From an uncultured Bacteroidales bacterium (GTDB taxonomy: Bacteria > Bacteroidota > Bacteroidia > Bacteroidales > Muribaculaceae), in NCBI GenBank assembly GCA_902792435.1, contig CADAZN010000015.1, positions 62,001 through 126,000 on the forward strand: a DNA stretch of 64,000 bases. Reading direction: 5' to 3'. Shown in pieces: positions 25,327 through 33,496 of this stretch. The notes beneath the pieces were generated by a model that worked only from the letters and a program-made list of their open reading frames with translations, was not told where the DNA came from and did not search any database. Made by a program: the position numbers and the translations under genes. Position 1 is the first letter of the stretch. Each line of letters starts with the position of its first letter.

Positions 25327-27879
25327 TTATTCGTTGTCCTTTGTGAGTTCTTTTTCTTCTTCTTCTTTTTGGTCTTTCTTATTGCGGCGTTGAGCGCTTA
25401 CTATTGTCCAGGCTATAGCTAAGACTAAGAGCAAGAGGATAATGTAGACCGATGTCTTGGCAATACCCTCGGTTTTGTGCACCTCCTGCGGGTCGTAGGT
25501 GAAGACAATGGTGTGGTCGCCGGCAGGTAGCTGCAATGCGCGAAGCACATAGTTAACACGACCAATCTTAGCCTCTTTTCCGTCGACTGTAGCAGTCCAT
25601 CCCCATGGGAAGTAGATCTCGCTAAACACTGCTAAGCCACCTTGTGCGCTGTGTGCATGATAGGTGAGCTTGTTGGGCTCATAAGTGGTCTCAAAAATTG
25701 TGTCACCAGGCTGTGTGGGTTTAGCCTCGCCCAGCACGCCTTTGAATTGTGCATCGGCGACAGCGGCAGTAGCAGGATTGAAGTTGTCGAGGAATTTCAT
25801 CTCATCATCGGCAGTCTTGACATAGGTGAGAGAATCAACAAACCATGCGTTGCCCAGTGCGTCGGGGTTCTGTTGCGCTTGTTGGTCATCCATGATAAAC
25901 CACTTGGCATTGAGCATGTTCAGAACTGCCATATTGTTTTTGGCGATTTGTCGCTCAATCAGGTCGTTGTAGCGAGTGAGCTTAGCGGCATGATATCCAC
26001 CAATGGTTTTATGGAAGTAGCTCGAGCGTGGTTGCATGAAACCTTGCAAATCCATCACGCGGTAGTTTTGAGTTGTGTCGGCGAGAATTTGATTGTCGGC
26101 GGCAGTCTTCTCAAAAGTGGTCTCGGGAATGTCGTCACGGCTCACGAAACGCTCTTCGTTGAGGTAACGCTTGTTGACCATAAACATGTCGACCAGCACA
26201 ATGAAAGCAACAATGAGTCCTGTTGCCATCTCATTGAGTTTGTTAAATCTATAGGCAAGAATTGTGGCAAAACCCATTACAATTATCGCCAGACTGCGCC
26301 AAGCATCACTGCTGACGAGGCTGTGACGAATTGCCTCAACAGCGGCAGCCACGCCGGGAAGTTGGTCAAATGTGGCTTGCCCTTGAAGTGCCTGATTCAA
26401 TCTTTCGGCCTCGAGCTCGCTCACTGCACCACCAAAAATGCTGGGTGAAATCGCAAAAATAATGCAAAGCAATGCACAAGCACCAAACACGATGTAGGTC
26501 AACTTATCATATTTTTTGAAGAAGTCCTCGCGCGTGAACATTTCTTTAAGAGCTAGTACAGCCATTAATGGAATGGTCAACTCGGCAACGACAAGAATGC
26601 TCGACACCGTTCGGAACTTATTATACATGGGGAAGTGGTCGATAAAGAAGTCGGTGAGACCCATGAAGTTGTGACCCCACGAGAGCAGGATTGAGATGAT
26701 TGTAGCAAAGAGCAACGCCCATTTCACAGGCCCTTTCACAACAAAGATGCTTAAGATGAACAGAGCAAAGATTAGTGCACCTACATAGACAGGACCGCTG
26801 GTGAATGGTTGGTCACCAAAATATTGTGGGAAGGCCTTCATTCCCTCTAGTCCAAGTTCGCTTTCGGCTGCGGCATCTTCGGCATTGTCAACATCGGCAA
26901 GAGTTTTCATGCTTGTTCCACCTTTCACATTGGGAACCATGAGAGTCCAAGTCTCGTCGATGCCATAGCTCCACTGAGTAATATATTCCTTGCTCAAACC
27001 TCCATTGGTGGGTTCACTGCTCACTTGCTGGTCGCCATTTTCGTTGGGCAGTGGAGTTAGCTCGCTGTGGCCACCACGCATTGTCTCTTGAGAGTATTTG
27101 TAGGACATATAAAGGTTTGACGCATTGGCTCCTAACGCCAGGGCAGCTGCAACTGCGAGTGAGCAGGTTGCGATGCACCATTGACCAATTTTTTTGTCCT
27201 TGATAGCAATTACTAGGAAGGCAATTACTAGTGGAACGATGATGAACATAGAATAATAAGTCATCTGCACATGATTGTTGATGAGCTGCAAAGTGGCAAA
27301 AAGTGCTGCCACAGCTGCTCCCAGCAGATATTTGCCTCGATAGGCCCACACAATACCGGCAATGGTTGGTGGTATGTAGCAAAGTACCAGGAGTTTCCAA
27401 ATGTGTCCTGCATCAATGATGATAAAGAAGTAGGATGAGAAAGCATACCCAATAGCACCCAGCACAGCCAAGTACCATTTCATCTTGAACGAGAGCATGA
27501 GAATAAAGAATCCCAGCATGAGCAGGAACACCCAGCTCACTGGCTCGGGAAATCCCAGGCTCAGTAACTTGCCAATGGTGTTAATCATCGAGTTGCTTTT
27601 GTAGCTTGGGGCAATTTGGAATGTGGGCATACCTCCAAAGAGGCTGTTGGTCCATCTTGTCACCTCACCGTTGTGGGTCTCGTTGTAGACTTTTGCCTCC
27701 TGTCCATTGGCTTTGCCCTGCATAACGTCGTTTTGTTGCAAGACATCACCATTTAAAACGCTAGGAGAGAAATAAATCCACGAAATTGCAGCAAACGCCA
27801 AAATCGAGATTACAAAAGTGACAATACTGCGCACCGTCAAGGTGCCTATCAATCGCTTGTCAAGAAAACTGTTTTCCAT
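25327..27879 (-). CDS. YfhO family membrane protein
   Basis: An 850-residue polytopic membrane protein of the YfhO family, whose Gram-positive members take part in glycosylating cell-wall polymers. Here the role is unknown but probably glycan related. An N-terminal helix is followed by a periplasmic loop with NETHNGEVTRWTNSLFGGMPT, a family hallmark. About a dozen hydrophobic helices, a large soluble domain (about 570-790) and a final helix before a Lys/Glu-rich tail complete it. It is divergent from topA. Confidence 0.82.
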   Translation of the reverse strand: MENSFLDKRLIGTLTVRSIVTFVISILAFAAISWIYFSPSVLNGDVLQQNDVMQGKANGQEAKVYNETHNGEVTRWTNSLFGGMPTFQIAPSYKSNSMINTIGKLLSLGFPEPVSWVFLLMLGFFILMLSFKMKWYLAVLGAIGYAFSSYFFIIIDAGHIWKLLVLCYIPPTIAGIVWAYRGKYLLGAAVAALFATLQLINNHVQMTYYSMFIIVPLVIAFLVIAIKDKKIGQWCIATCSLAVAAALALGANASNLYMSYKYSQETMRGGHSELTPLPNENGDQQVSSEPTNGGLSKEYITQWSYGIDETWTLMVPNVKGGTSMKTLADVDNAEDAAAESELGLEGMKAFPQYFGDQPFTSGPVYVGALIFALFILSIFVVKGPVKWALLFATIISILLSWGHNFMGLTDFFIDHFPMYNKFRTVSSILVVAELTIPLMAVLALKEMFTREDFFKKYDKLTYIVFGACALLCIIFAISPSIFGGAVSELEAERLNQALQGQATFDQLPGVAAAVEAIRHSLVSSDAWRSLAIIVMGFATILAYRFNKLNEMATGLIVAFIVLVDMFMVNKRYLNEERFVSRDDIPETTFEKTAADNQILADTTQNYRVMDLQGFMQPRSSYFHKTIGGYHAAKLTRYNDLIERQIAKNNMAVLNMLNAKWFIMDDQQAQQNPDALGNAWFVDSLTYVKTADDEMKFLDNFNPATAAVADAQFKGVLGEAKPTQPGDTIFETTYEPNKLTYHAHSAQGGLAVFSEIYFPWGWTATVDGKEAKIGRVNYVLRALQLPAGDHTIVFTYDPQEVHKTEGIAKTSVYIILLLLVLAIAWTIVSAQRRNKKDQKEEEEKELTKDNE

Positions 27880-28208
27880 TATATATCAAATCTTTTTGTT
27901 TGCAATTATTATTTGAGCGTGTAAAAGTACAAAAAAATAACAAACCACAAGCAATATAAGATAGATTTTTATTAAGTAAGAGGTGAGAGGGGAGAGTGGG
28001 GAGAAGTGAAGAAGTAGGAAGTAAGAAGTGGGGTGAAAGGAATGGCCACAAACAAAAAAAAATAAAAAAGTACACATTATATTATAGAAAATGTGTTTTT
28101 TTTGTCTAATTTTGCACCCGATTTTACACTTCAAGATTATTGTGATAGCACGTGTGCATCACATATCTTATTGACAATTAAGCTATAAGCAAGAAAAGAT
28201 TAATAGAA
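27880..28208. other. Divergent yfhO/topA intergenic region
   Basis: It contains nine in-phase heptamers (AAGTAAG, AGGTGAG, AGGGGAG and so on) at 27974-28036 and a topA -7 box TAATTTTG at 28107-28114. No gene is visible. A -33 box for topA was not found. Confidence 0.7.
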
Positions 28209-30575
28209 ATGGCAGAAAATCTGGTTATCGTGGAGTCTCCCGCTAAGGCGAAGACCATCCAGAAGTTTTTAGGTAAAGACTACAAAGTAATGTCGAGCTA
28301 CGGTCACATCCGCGACTTGGAGAAGAAAGACTTCAGCATCGATGTTAATAACGACTTTGAACCTATGTATGTTATCCCCGAGGATAAAGAGTCGCTTGTT
28401 GCCGAGCTCAAGAAGGCCTCGTCAAAAGCCTCTATCGTGTGGCTCGCAAGTGATGAGGACCGCGAGGGAGAGGCTATAGCATGGCATTTGAGCAAAGTGC
28501 TCGACCTGAAAAAGGAGAACACACGCCGAATTGTGTTCCACGAGATTACCAAGCCCGCCATTTTGGCCGCCATCGAGAATCCTCGTGATATAGACGAGAA
28601 CCTGGTTGACGCCCAGCAGGCTCGCCGCGTGCTCGACCGCATTGTAGGTTTTGAGCTCTCACCAGTGCTTTGGAAGAAGATTAAGCCAGCCTTGAGTGCC
28701 GGCCGTGTCCAAAGCGTTGCTGTGCGCCTCATTGCTGAGCGCGAGAAGGAGATTCGTGAGTTCAAGAGCGAGCAGTATTACCGTGTTGGCAGCGAGATGA
28801 CCGACAGCCAGGAGAATGCTGTTAGTTGTGAGCTCAACAAGCGTTATAGCAGCCGTGAAGCAGCCTTGGAGCTGCTGGAGCACTGCAAGCAAGCCACTTT
28901 CACTGTTGCCGATGTTCAGGTTCGCCCTATGAAGAAGAGCCCTGCTCCTCCTTTCACAACGTCGACATTGCAGCAGGAGGCCTCGCGCAAGCTCGGTTTC
29001 TCGGTTGCTCAAACTATGCGCGTTGCGCAGTCGTTGTATGAGAGCGGTCACATCACCTATATGCGTACCGACTCGGTTAACCTGTCGAGCTTGGCAATTG
29101 GTACTATAAGCCAGGAGATTAAAGAATCGCTTGGCGAGAAATATCTCAAGGTTCGCAAGTATCAAACTTCATCTAAGGGGGCTCAGGAGGCCCACGAGGC
29201 TATTCGTCCCACCTTCATCAGCAACCATGAGATAAGCGGAACAGCCCAGGAGAAGAAGCTTTACAACTTAATTTGGAAGCGCACCATCGCCTCACAGATG
29301 GCCGATGCACAGCTCGAGAAGACTCAGGTCGACATCAGCATCAGCGGTCGTAGCGAAATCCTCGTTGCAAGTGGTGAGGCAGTGAAGTTTGACGGTTTCT
29401 TAAAGGTTTATTTCGAGGGTATCGATGAAGAAGATGGCGCTCGAAACAATAATAATCCAACTGCCGACTTCCACCTGTTGCCAGCCATGAAAGTGGGTGA
29501 CAAGTTGAATCTCAAAGAAATGGTTGCTACACAGCGCTTCACTCAGCAGCCCAACCGCTACAGCGAGGCTATGCTCGTTAAGCGACTTGAGGAGCTTGGC
29601 ATTGGTCGTCCTTCGACCTACGCTCCCACCATTTCCACCATTCAAGCTCGCGACTATGTTGTCAAGGGTGAGAGCAAGGGCGTGAAGCGCGCTTTCGAGC
29701 AAATCACCCTCAAGGGCGATAAAATCACTACCAAGAGCAAGAATGAGCTCGTTGGCAACGAGAAGGGCAAGCTCATCCCCACTGATGTGGGCATGGTGGT
29801 CAACGATTTCCTGACACAATATTTCCCTCAGATTCTCGACTACAATTTCACAGCTAAGGTGGAGAATGAGTTCGACGACATTGCCGAGGGTAAGCGCAAG
29901 TGGAACGACGAGATTAAAGACTTCTACAAGTGGTTCCACAAGAGCATCGAGGATGTTTCGTCACTCCGTCTTGAGCACAAGGTGGGTGAGAGGCAACTTG
30001 GCATTGACCCAGCAACAGGCAAGCCCGTGTCGGTAAAGATTGGCCGCTACGGACCTCTCGTGCAGCTTGGAAGCACCGACGATGCCGACAAGCCCCGCTT
30101 TGCATCGCTGCAGAAGGATCAAAGCGTTGCCACCATCACCCTCGAGGAGGCTGTCAAGTTATTTGACATGCCACGCACATTGGGCGATTTCGAGGGCCAC
30201 GAGATTCAGGTTGCTATAGGCCGATTTGGCCCTTATGTTAAGCACAACGGCAAGTTTGTGTCAATCCCCAACGAGATGTCGCCTTACAGCATTACTCTTG
30301 CCGAGGCTATTCAGCTCATTCTCGACAAGCGCGCCAGCGAGGCAAAGAAGGTGCTCAAGACGTTTGATGAAGACCCTGAGCTCCAGATTCTCAATGGCCG
30401 TTTTGGTGCTTACATCAGCTATCAAAAGAAGAACTACAAGATTCCCAAGAAAATGAATGCCGAGAGCCTCACTCTCGACGATTGCCGTGCTATTGTGGCC
30501 GACGAAGCCAACGCCAGCAAGGGCTCGAATGGCCGCCGCGCTGCTCGTCACGCCTCCAGGAACAAAAAAGCATAA
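28209..30575 (+). CDS. topA: DNA topoisomerase I
   Basis: A type IA topoisomerase that relaxes negative supercoils. The TOPRIM domain starts at VIVESPAKAKTIQKFLG and contains ASDEDREGEAIAWHL. The active-site tyrosine is Tyr284 in ITYMRTDS. The C-terminus (from about residue 590) carries three Topo_C_Rpt-like repeats, each with an I-G-R-[FY]-G-P or N-G-R-F-G core, instead of four-cysteine zinc fingers. The length of 788 residues is normal for Bacteroidales. A lipoprotein gene follows after 27 bases and shares the transcript. Confidence 0.96.
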   Translation: MAENLVIVESPAKAKTIQKFLGKDYKVMSSYGHIRDLEKKDFSIDVNNDFEPMYVIPEDKESLVAELKKASSKASIVWLASDEDREGEAIAWHLSKVLDLKKENTRRIVFHEITKPAILAAIENPRDIDENLVDAQQARRVLDRIVGFELSPVLWKKIKPALSAGRVQSVAVRLIAEREKEIREFKSEQYYRVGSEMTDSQENAVSCELNKRYSSREAALELLEHCKQATFTVADVQVRPMKKSPAPPFTTSTLQQEASRKLGFSVAQTMRVAQSLYESGHITYMRTDSVNLSSLAIGTISQEIKESLGEKYLKVRKYQTSSKGAQEAHEAIRPTFISNHEISGTAQEKKLYNLIWKRTIASQMADAQLEKTQVDISISGRSEILVASGEAVKFDGFLKVYFEGIDEEDGARNNNNPTADFHLLPAMKVGDKLNLKEMVATQRFTQQPNRYSEAMLVKRLEELGIGRPSTYAPTISTIQARDYVVKGESKGVKRAFEQITLKGDKITTKSKNELVGNEKGKLIPTDVGMVVNDFLTQYFPQILDYNFTAKVENEFDDIAEGKRKWNDEIKDFYKWFHKSIEDVSSLRLEHKVGERQLGIDPATGKPVSVKIGRYGPLVQLGSTDDADKPRFASLQKDQSVATITLEEAVKLFDMPRTLGDFEGHEIQVAIGRFGPYVKHNGKFVSIPNEMSPYSITLAEAIQLILDKRASEAKKVLKTFDEDPELQILNGRFGAYISYQKKNYKIPKKMNAESLTLDDCRAIVADEANASKGSNGRRAARHASRNKKA

Positions 30576-30602
30576 AATTAAAACTCACCACACTATAAGA
30601 CA

Positions 30603-31523
30603 ATGAAAAAAGGTAATATTTTATTAGCGTTGATGTTATTGATGGCGATTGTCATCATGCCTAGCTGCTCGTCGGGCAATGGCGACAGTGAAAAGGTTAT
30701 GTCACAACTCAAAACCTATAATTCTAAATTGCCCATCACCTTCGACAACGACGACATGCTCGACAGTGTTTACTACGACGGCGGAGGTCATAAGGCTGTG
30801 TTTAACTACATTGTCAACACCAGCGAGACCTCGGTTGAGGAGCTGGCTACCAACAGCAAAGCTGCCCGCGAACTCGTTGTCAGCAACATCTGCTCAAGTG
30901 CCGAGGCAATGGCGATGTTCAAGGAAATGGCCGAGAATGAAGTTGAGGTGAGGACTGTGCTCCTCAATCCACGTAGCCATTCCAGCGTGCCCATCGATTT
31001 CGGTATCGAAGAGATTAAGGCTTTTCACGCTCAGCAGGCAACGGCTCAGGCTAAGCCACAGGCCGAGATGACCGCTAGAGATTCACTCGATGTCATGGTC
31101 GACTCCATCAACTCGCAATGCCCCGACTCGATCGACAGCCGCACCGAGCTCACCAACGTTCGCGTCGAGAACAACTACTTGGTTTACAACTACGTGCTGG
31201 ACGAGAGCAAAGCGGCAACCATCGACAAGCTTGCTGGCGACGTCAAGAGGAAAAAACAAATCTTCGACAGCAAGTATCGAAAGGCTGAAGCGCAGCTACA
31301 ACAGCTGTTGCTGCTGTGCATTGACAACGGCTTGGGCATCAAGCACCGCTATGTGGGTCGTTCCACCAAGCAGGCCGAGGGCTTTGCTTTCTCGGCTGTT
31401 GAGCTAAGCAAAATCACAAATCACCCATTGCCCGAGGGATATGAGGCAAACAAGGATCGCGTTAAGCCCTTGAAGCTCAAGAAGGCAACAGGCAAGAACG
31501 CGCAAGAAGTAGGAATTTTCTAA
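30603..31523 (+). CDS. Hypothetical lipoprotein
   Basis: A 306-residue protein with a type II signal peptide ending in the lipobox IMPSC. The mature part seems to contain two related halves: each has an N-Y/F-x-V strand (AVFNYIVNTSE near 60 and YLVYNYVLDESK near 200) followed by a helix and a Cys. I do not recognise a named family. It is cotranscribed with topA and closed by a strong terminator. Confidence 0.7.
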   Translation: MKKGNILLALMLLMAIVIMPSCSSGNGDSEKVMSQLKTYNSKLPITFDNDDMLDSVYYDGGGHKAVFNYIVNTSETSVEELATNSKAARELVVSNICSSAEAMAMFKEMAENEVEVRTVLLNPRSHSSVPIDFGIEEIKAFHAQQATAQAKPQAEMTARDSLDVMVDSINSQCPDSIDSRTELTNVRVENNYLVYNYVLDESKAATIDKLAGDVKRKKQIFDSKYRKAEAQLQQLLLLCIDNGLGIKHRYVGRSTKQAEGFAFSAVELSKITNHPLPEGYEANKDRVKPLKLKKATGKNAQEVGIF

Positions 31524-31548
31524 ACTTAGTGCGCACTTCCCCCATCAC

Positions 31549-31589
31549 TGGAGGCGACCATAAATCAACACTGGTCGCCTCCATTTTTT
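31549..31589 (+). terminator. Terminator of the topA operon
   Basis: A perfect 12-base stem (TGGAGGCGACCA with its complement at 31572-31583), an 11-base loop and a TTTTTT run. Confidence 0.93.
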
Positions 31590-31965
31590 GTTTAAACTAT
31601 ACCAGAGAAAACTCATAAATGTTGCACAAATCAAACTTGTGATTGCTTGTGCAACGCAAGGTGCGGCAACGTGCTTGTGCATTTGTCTTGTTGCTTCTAG
31701 CAGTTTCTGTTGCTACAATGTAGCTATAAATAACATCTCAACGTATTTAACATCAGGTGGTTATATCTTAAAGCGACGTGGTAGTGCTCGCACAATAAAA
31801 AGGAAGAGTTGCGCCAGTAAATTATCGTAATGCGAACGAAAATTGATTTACAAGTGCAAATATTTTAACAATTTTCAGTTATTACTGATTTTCAGTGTGT
31901 TATAAAGTTATCAACAAGGTTGTTGATAACTTTTTTGTTAATAAATGTAATTTTGTTGGTTTATG
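31590..31965. other. Unassigned structured region before the dcw cluster
   Basis: Between two terminators there is about 315 bases with no convincing gene. The 80-codon frame at 31588 starts with TTG, is cysteine-rich and unlike any family I know. GTTGCACAA (31621-31629) pairs perfectly with TTGTGCAAC (31647-31655), with a smaller helix inside. GCAAC/GTTGC (31666/31690) forms another hairpin. This could encode a small RNA ending at the 31904-31936 terminator, but no promoter was found. Confidence 0.35.
31904..31936 (+). terminator. Orphan terminator-like hairpin before rsmH
   Basis: A perfect 13-base stem (31904-31916 with 31921-31933), loop AGGT, ending in a T-run. It follows no evident gene. 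Each arm contains TTATCAACA, one base from the DnaA box TTATCCACA. Confidence 0.65.
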
Positions 31966-31998
31966 TTTGTAAATTTCGATTTTTATTTTGTAATTTTG
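31966..31998 (+). promoter_or_regulatory. Promoter of the dcw cluster
   Basis: TTTG (31966-31969), 21 bases and TAATTTTG (31991-31998), 59 bases before the rsmH ATG. Confidence 0.75.
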
Positions 31999-32056
31999 AA
32001 CCCCAATACTAAAGTGCCGTTCAAAATCAATAACCACCAAAAGCGTAAAAAGAGAA

Positions 32057-32965
32057 ATGACAACCCCTGTGTACCACATACCGGCCCTGCTCCGTGAGAG
32101 CATTAACGGTCTGAATATCAAGGAAGATGGCGTCTATGTTGACGTTACCTTTGGTGGTGGTGGTCACAGCCGTGCTATTCTTGAAGAACTTGGTGCAAAT
32201 GGTCGCTTACTAAGCTTTGATCAGGACCTGGATGCACAAGCTAATAGCCTGAATGACAATAGATTTACATTTGTACACAGCAACTTTGCATTTCTAAAAA
32301 ATTTTGTCCGCTACTATGGTGTAGATACTGTGGATGGCATAATGGCCGACCTGGGCGTGTCGTTCCATCACTTCGACACTGGCTCCCGCGGCTTCTCGTT
32401 CAGACAGGATAGTGCGCTCGACATGCGCATGAACCGCTCGTCGAGCCTCGATGCCCGCACAGTGCTCAGCACCTACAGCGAGGAGGAGCTTGCACGGCTT
32501 TTCTACCTCTATGGCGAGCTCAAGCAGTCGCGTCGCTTGGCCGCGGCGATAGTAAAGGCGCGCTCCACAGGTGACATTGCCACTACCGGCCAGCTGCTCG
32601 AGATAGTGAGCCCCTTCACAGGCCGCAAGCACGAGAAGAAAGAACTGGCGCAGGTGTTCCAAGCCTTGCGCATTGAGGTGAACAATGAGATAGGAGCCCT
32701 CAAGAGTTTGCTCTCACAGTCGCTAGAGGTGCTGCGTCCCGGAGGTCGCTTAGTGGTAATCACCTACCATTCGCTCGAAGACCGCCTAGTCAAGAACTTC
32801 ATGCGCAGCGGCAATGTTGAGGGAAAGATTGAGAAAGATTTCTACGGAAGGGTGAACACCCCTTGGAAGCTTATCAACAACAAGGTGATCACTGCCAGTG
32901 ACCAGGAGGTGGAGAGCAACCCCCGCTCACGCAGTGCAAAACTGAGAATCGCCGAGAAACTTTGA
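32057..32965 (+). CDS. rsmH: 16S rRNA (cytosine1402-N4)-methyltransferase
   Basis: RsmH (MraW) methylates C1402 of 16S rRNA at N4 and is the standard early gene of dcw clusters. It begins YHIPALLRESINGL. The SAM loop is VDVTFGGGGHSRAIL, followed by FDQDLDA and MADLGVSFHHFD. The C-terminus ends NPRSRSAKLRIAEKL as expected. At 302 residues it is normal. In most Bacteroidales mraZ precedes it, but here no mraZ is present between the promoter and this gene. Confidence 0.96.
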   Translation: MTTPVYHIPALLRESINGLNIKEDGVYVDVTFGGGGHSRAILEELGANGRLLSFDQDLDAQANSLNDNRFTFVHSNFAFLKNFVRYYGVDTVDGIMADLGVSFHHFDTGSRGFSFRQDSALDMRMNRSSSLDARTVLSTYSEEELARLFYLYGELKQSRRLAAAIVKARSTGDIATTGQLLEIVSPFTGRKHEKKELAQVFQALRIEVNNEIGALKSLLSQSLEVLRPGGRLVVITYHSLEDRLVKNFMRSGNVEGKIEKDFYGRVNTPWKLINNKVITASDQEVESNPRSRSAKLRIAEKL

Positions 32966-33019
32966 GATTAGGGATTAGAGAGAACTGACAACTGAAAAAA
33001 CTGACAACTTACAACTTAT
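32964..33019 (+). repeat. Heptamer array between rsmH and ftsL
   Basis: Units GAGATTA, GGGATTA, GAGAGAA, CTGACAA, CTGAAAA, AACTGAC, AACTTAC and AACTTAT follow each other from inside the rsmH stop codon to five bases before the ftsL ATG. Confidence 0.85.
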
Positions 33020-33024
33020 AAACA

Positions 33025-33405
33025 ATGGCTGCTAAAAAGACCAAAAATAATAAGAAAAACGCCGACAGCGAGGACCGACTGAGTTTGCTGGGGATATTGC
33101 AAGGTGTGTTTCAGGGACGCATCTTCCTGACCCTGGAATTCTTCAAGCGCTACTGGCTGTATATTATCGCAGCCACAGTGATGATGCTCATGTACATTAG
33201 CAACAAGTATGTGTACCAAAGTGACATGGCAAAGCTCAAAGAGCTGAAAACTAGTTTGAACAACGCCCGCACCGACTATGTGGACGCTAGCTCAAACTAC
33301 AACTCCCGCATTCTGGAGAGTCAGATGAAACAACGTGTTGACTCGATGGGAATAGATTTGAACATATCTAATCAACCTCCTTATGAATTGAAAAGTGAGA
33401 ATTAA
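33025..33405 (+). CDS. ftsL: FtsL-like cell division protein
   Basis: A 126-residue bitopic membrane protein: a Lys-rich cytoplasmic N-terminus, one helix (YWLYIIAATVMMLMYIS, about residues 47-63) and a periplasmic coiled coil (KLKELKTSLNNARTDYVDAS). Size, topology and position between rsmH and ftsI identify it as the FtsL equivalent, which joins FtsQ and the divisome synthase. Sequence identity to FtsL is low, as is usual. The last codons (KSEN and stop) are written in heptamer-repeat DNA that continues to ftsI. Confidence 0.8.
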   Translation: MAAKKTKNNKKNADSEDRLSLLGILQGVFQGRIFLTLEFFKRYWLYIIAATVMMLMYISNKYVYQSDMAKLKELKTSLNNARTDYVDASSNYNSRILESQMKQRVDSMGIDLNISNQPPYELKSEN

Positions 33406-33495
33406 GAAGTGAAGAAGTAAGAAGTAACAAGTAAGAAGTAACAAGTAAAAAGTGAGAAGTAACGAGTAAAAAGTAACAATTAACTAGGAACGAAA
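33391..33495 (+). repeat. Heptamer array from the end of ftsL to the ftsI start
   Basis: Fifteen consecutive units (AAAAGTG, AGAATTA, AGAAGTG, AAGAAGT, AACAAGT, AAAAAGT, GAGAAGT and so on) in unbroken phase run from the last sense codons of ftsL to one base before the ftsI ATG at 33497. Confidence 0.9.
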
Positions 33496-33496
33496 A

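Noticed and set aside
31588..31830. An 80-codon frame before the dcw cluster
   Set aside because: TTG start inside the terminator T-run, odd composition, no similarity recognised; the region looks like structured RNA or spacer.
31904..31936. A replication origin suggested by paired TTATCAACA motifs
   Set aside because: Only two imperfect DnaA-like boxes, which form one terminator-like hairpin; no dnaA or dnaN, AT-rich unwinding repeats or box cluster.
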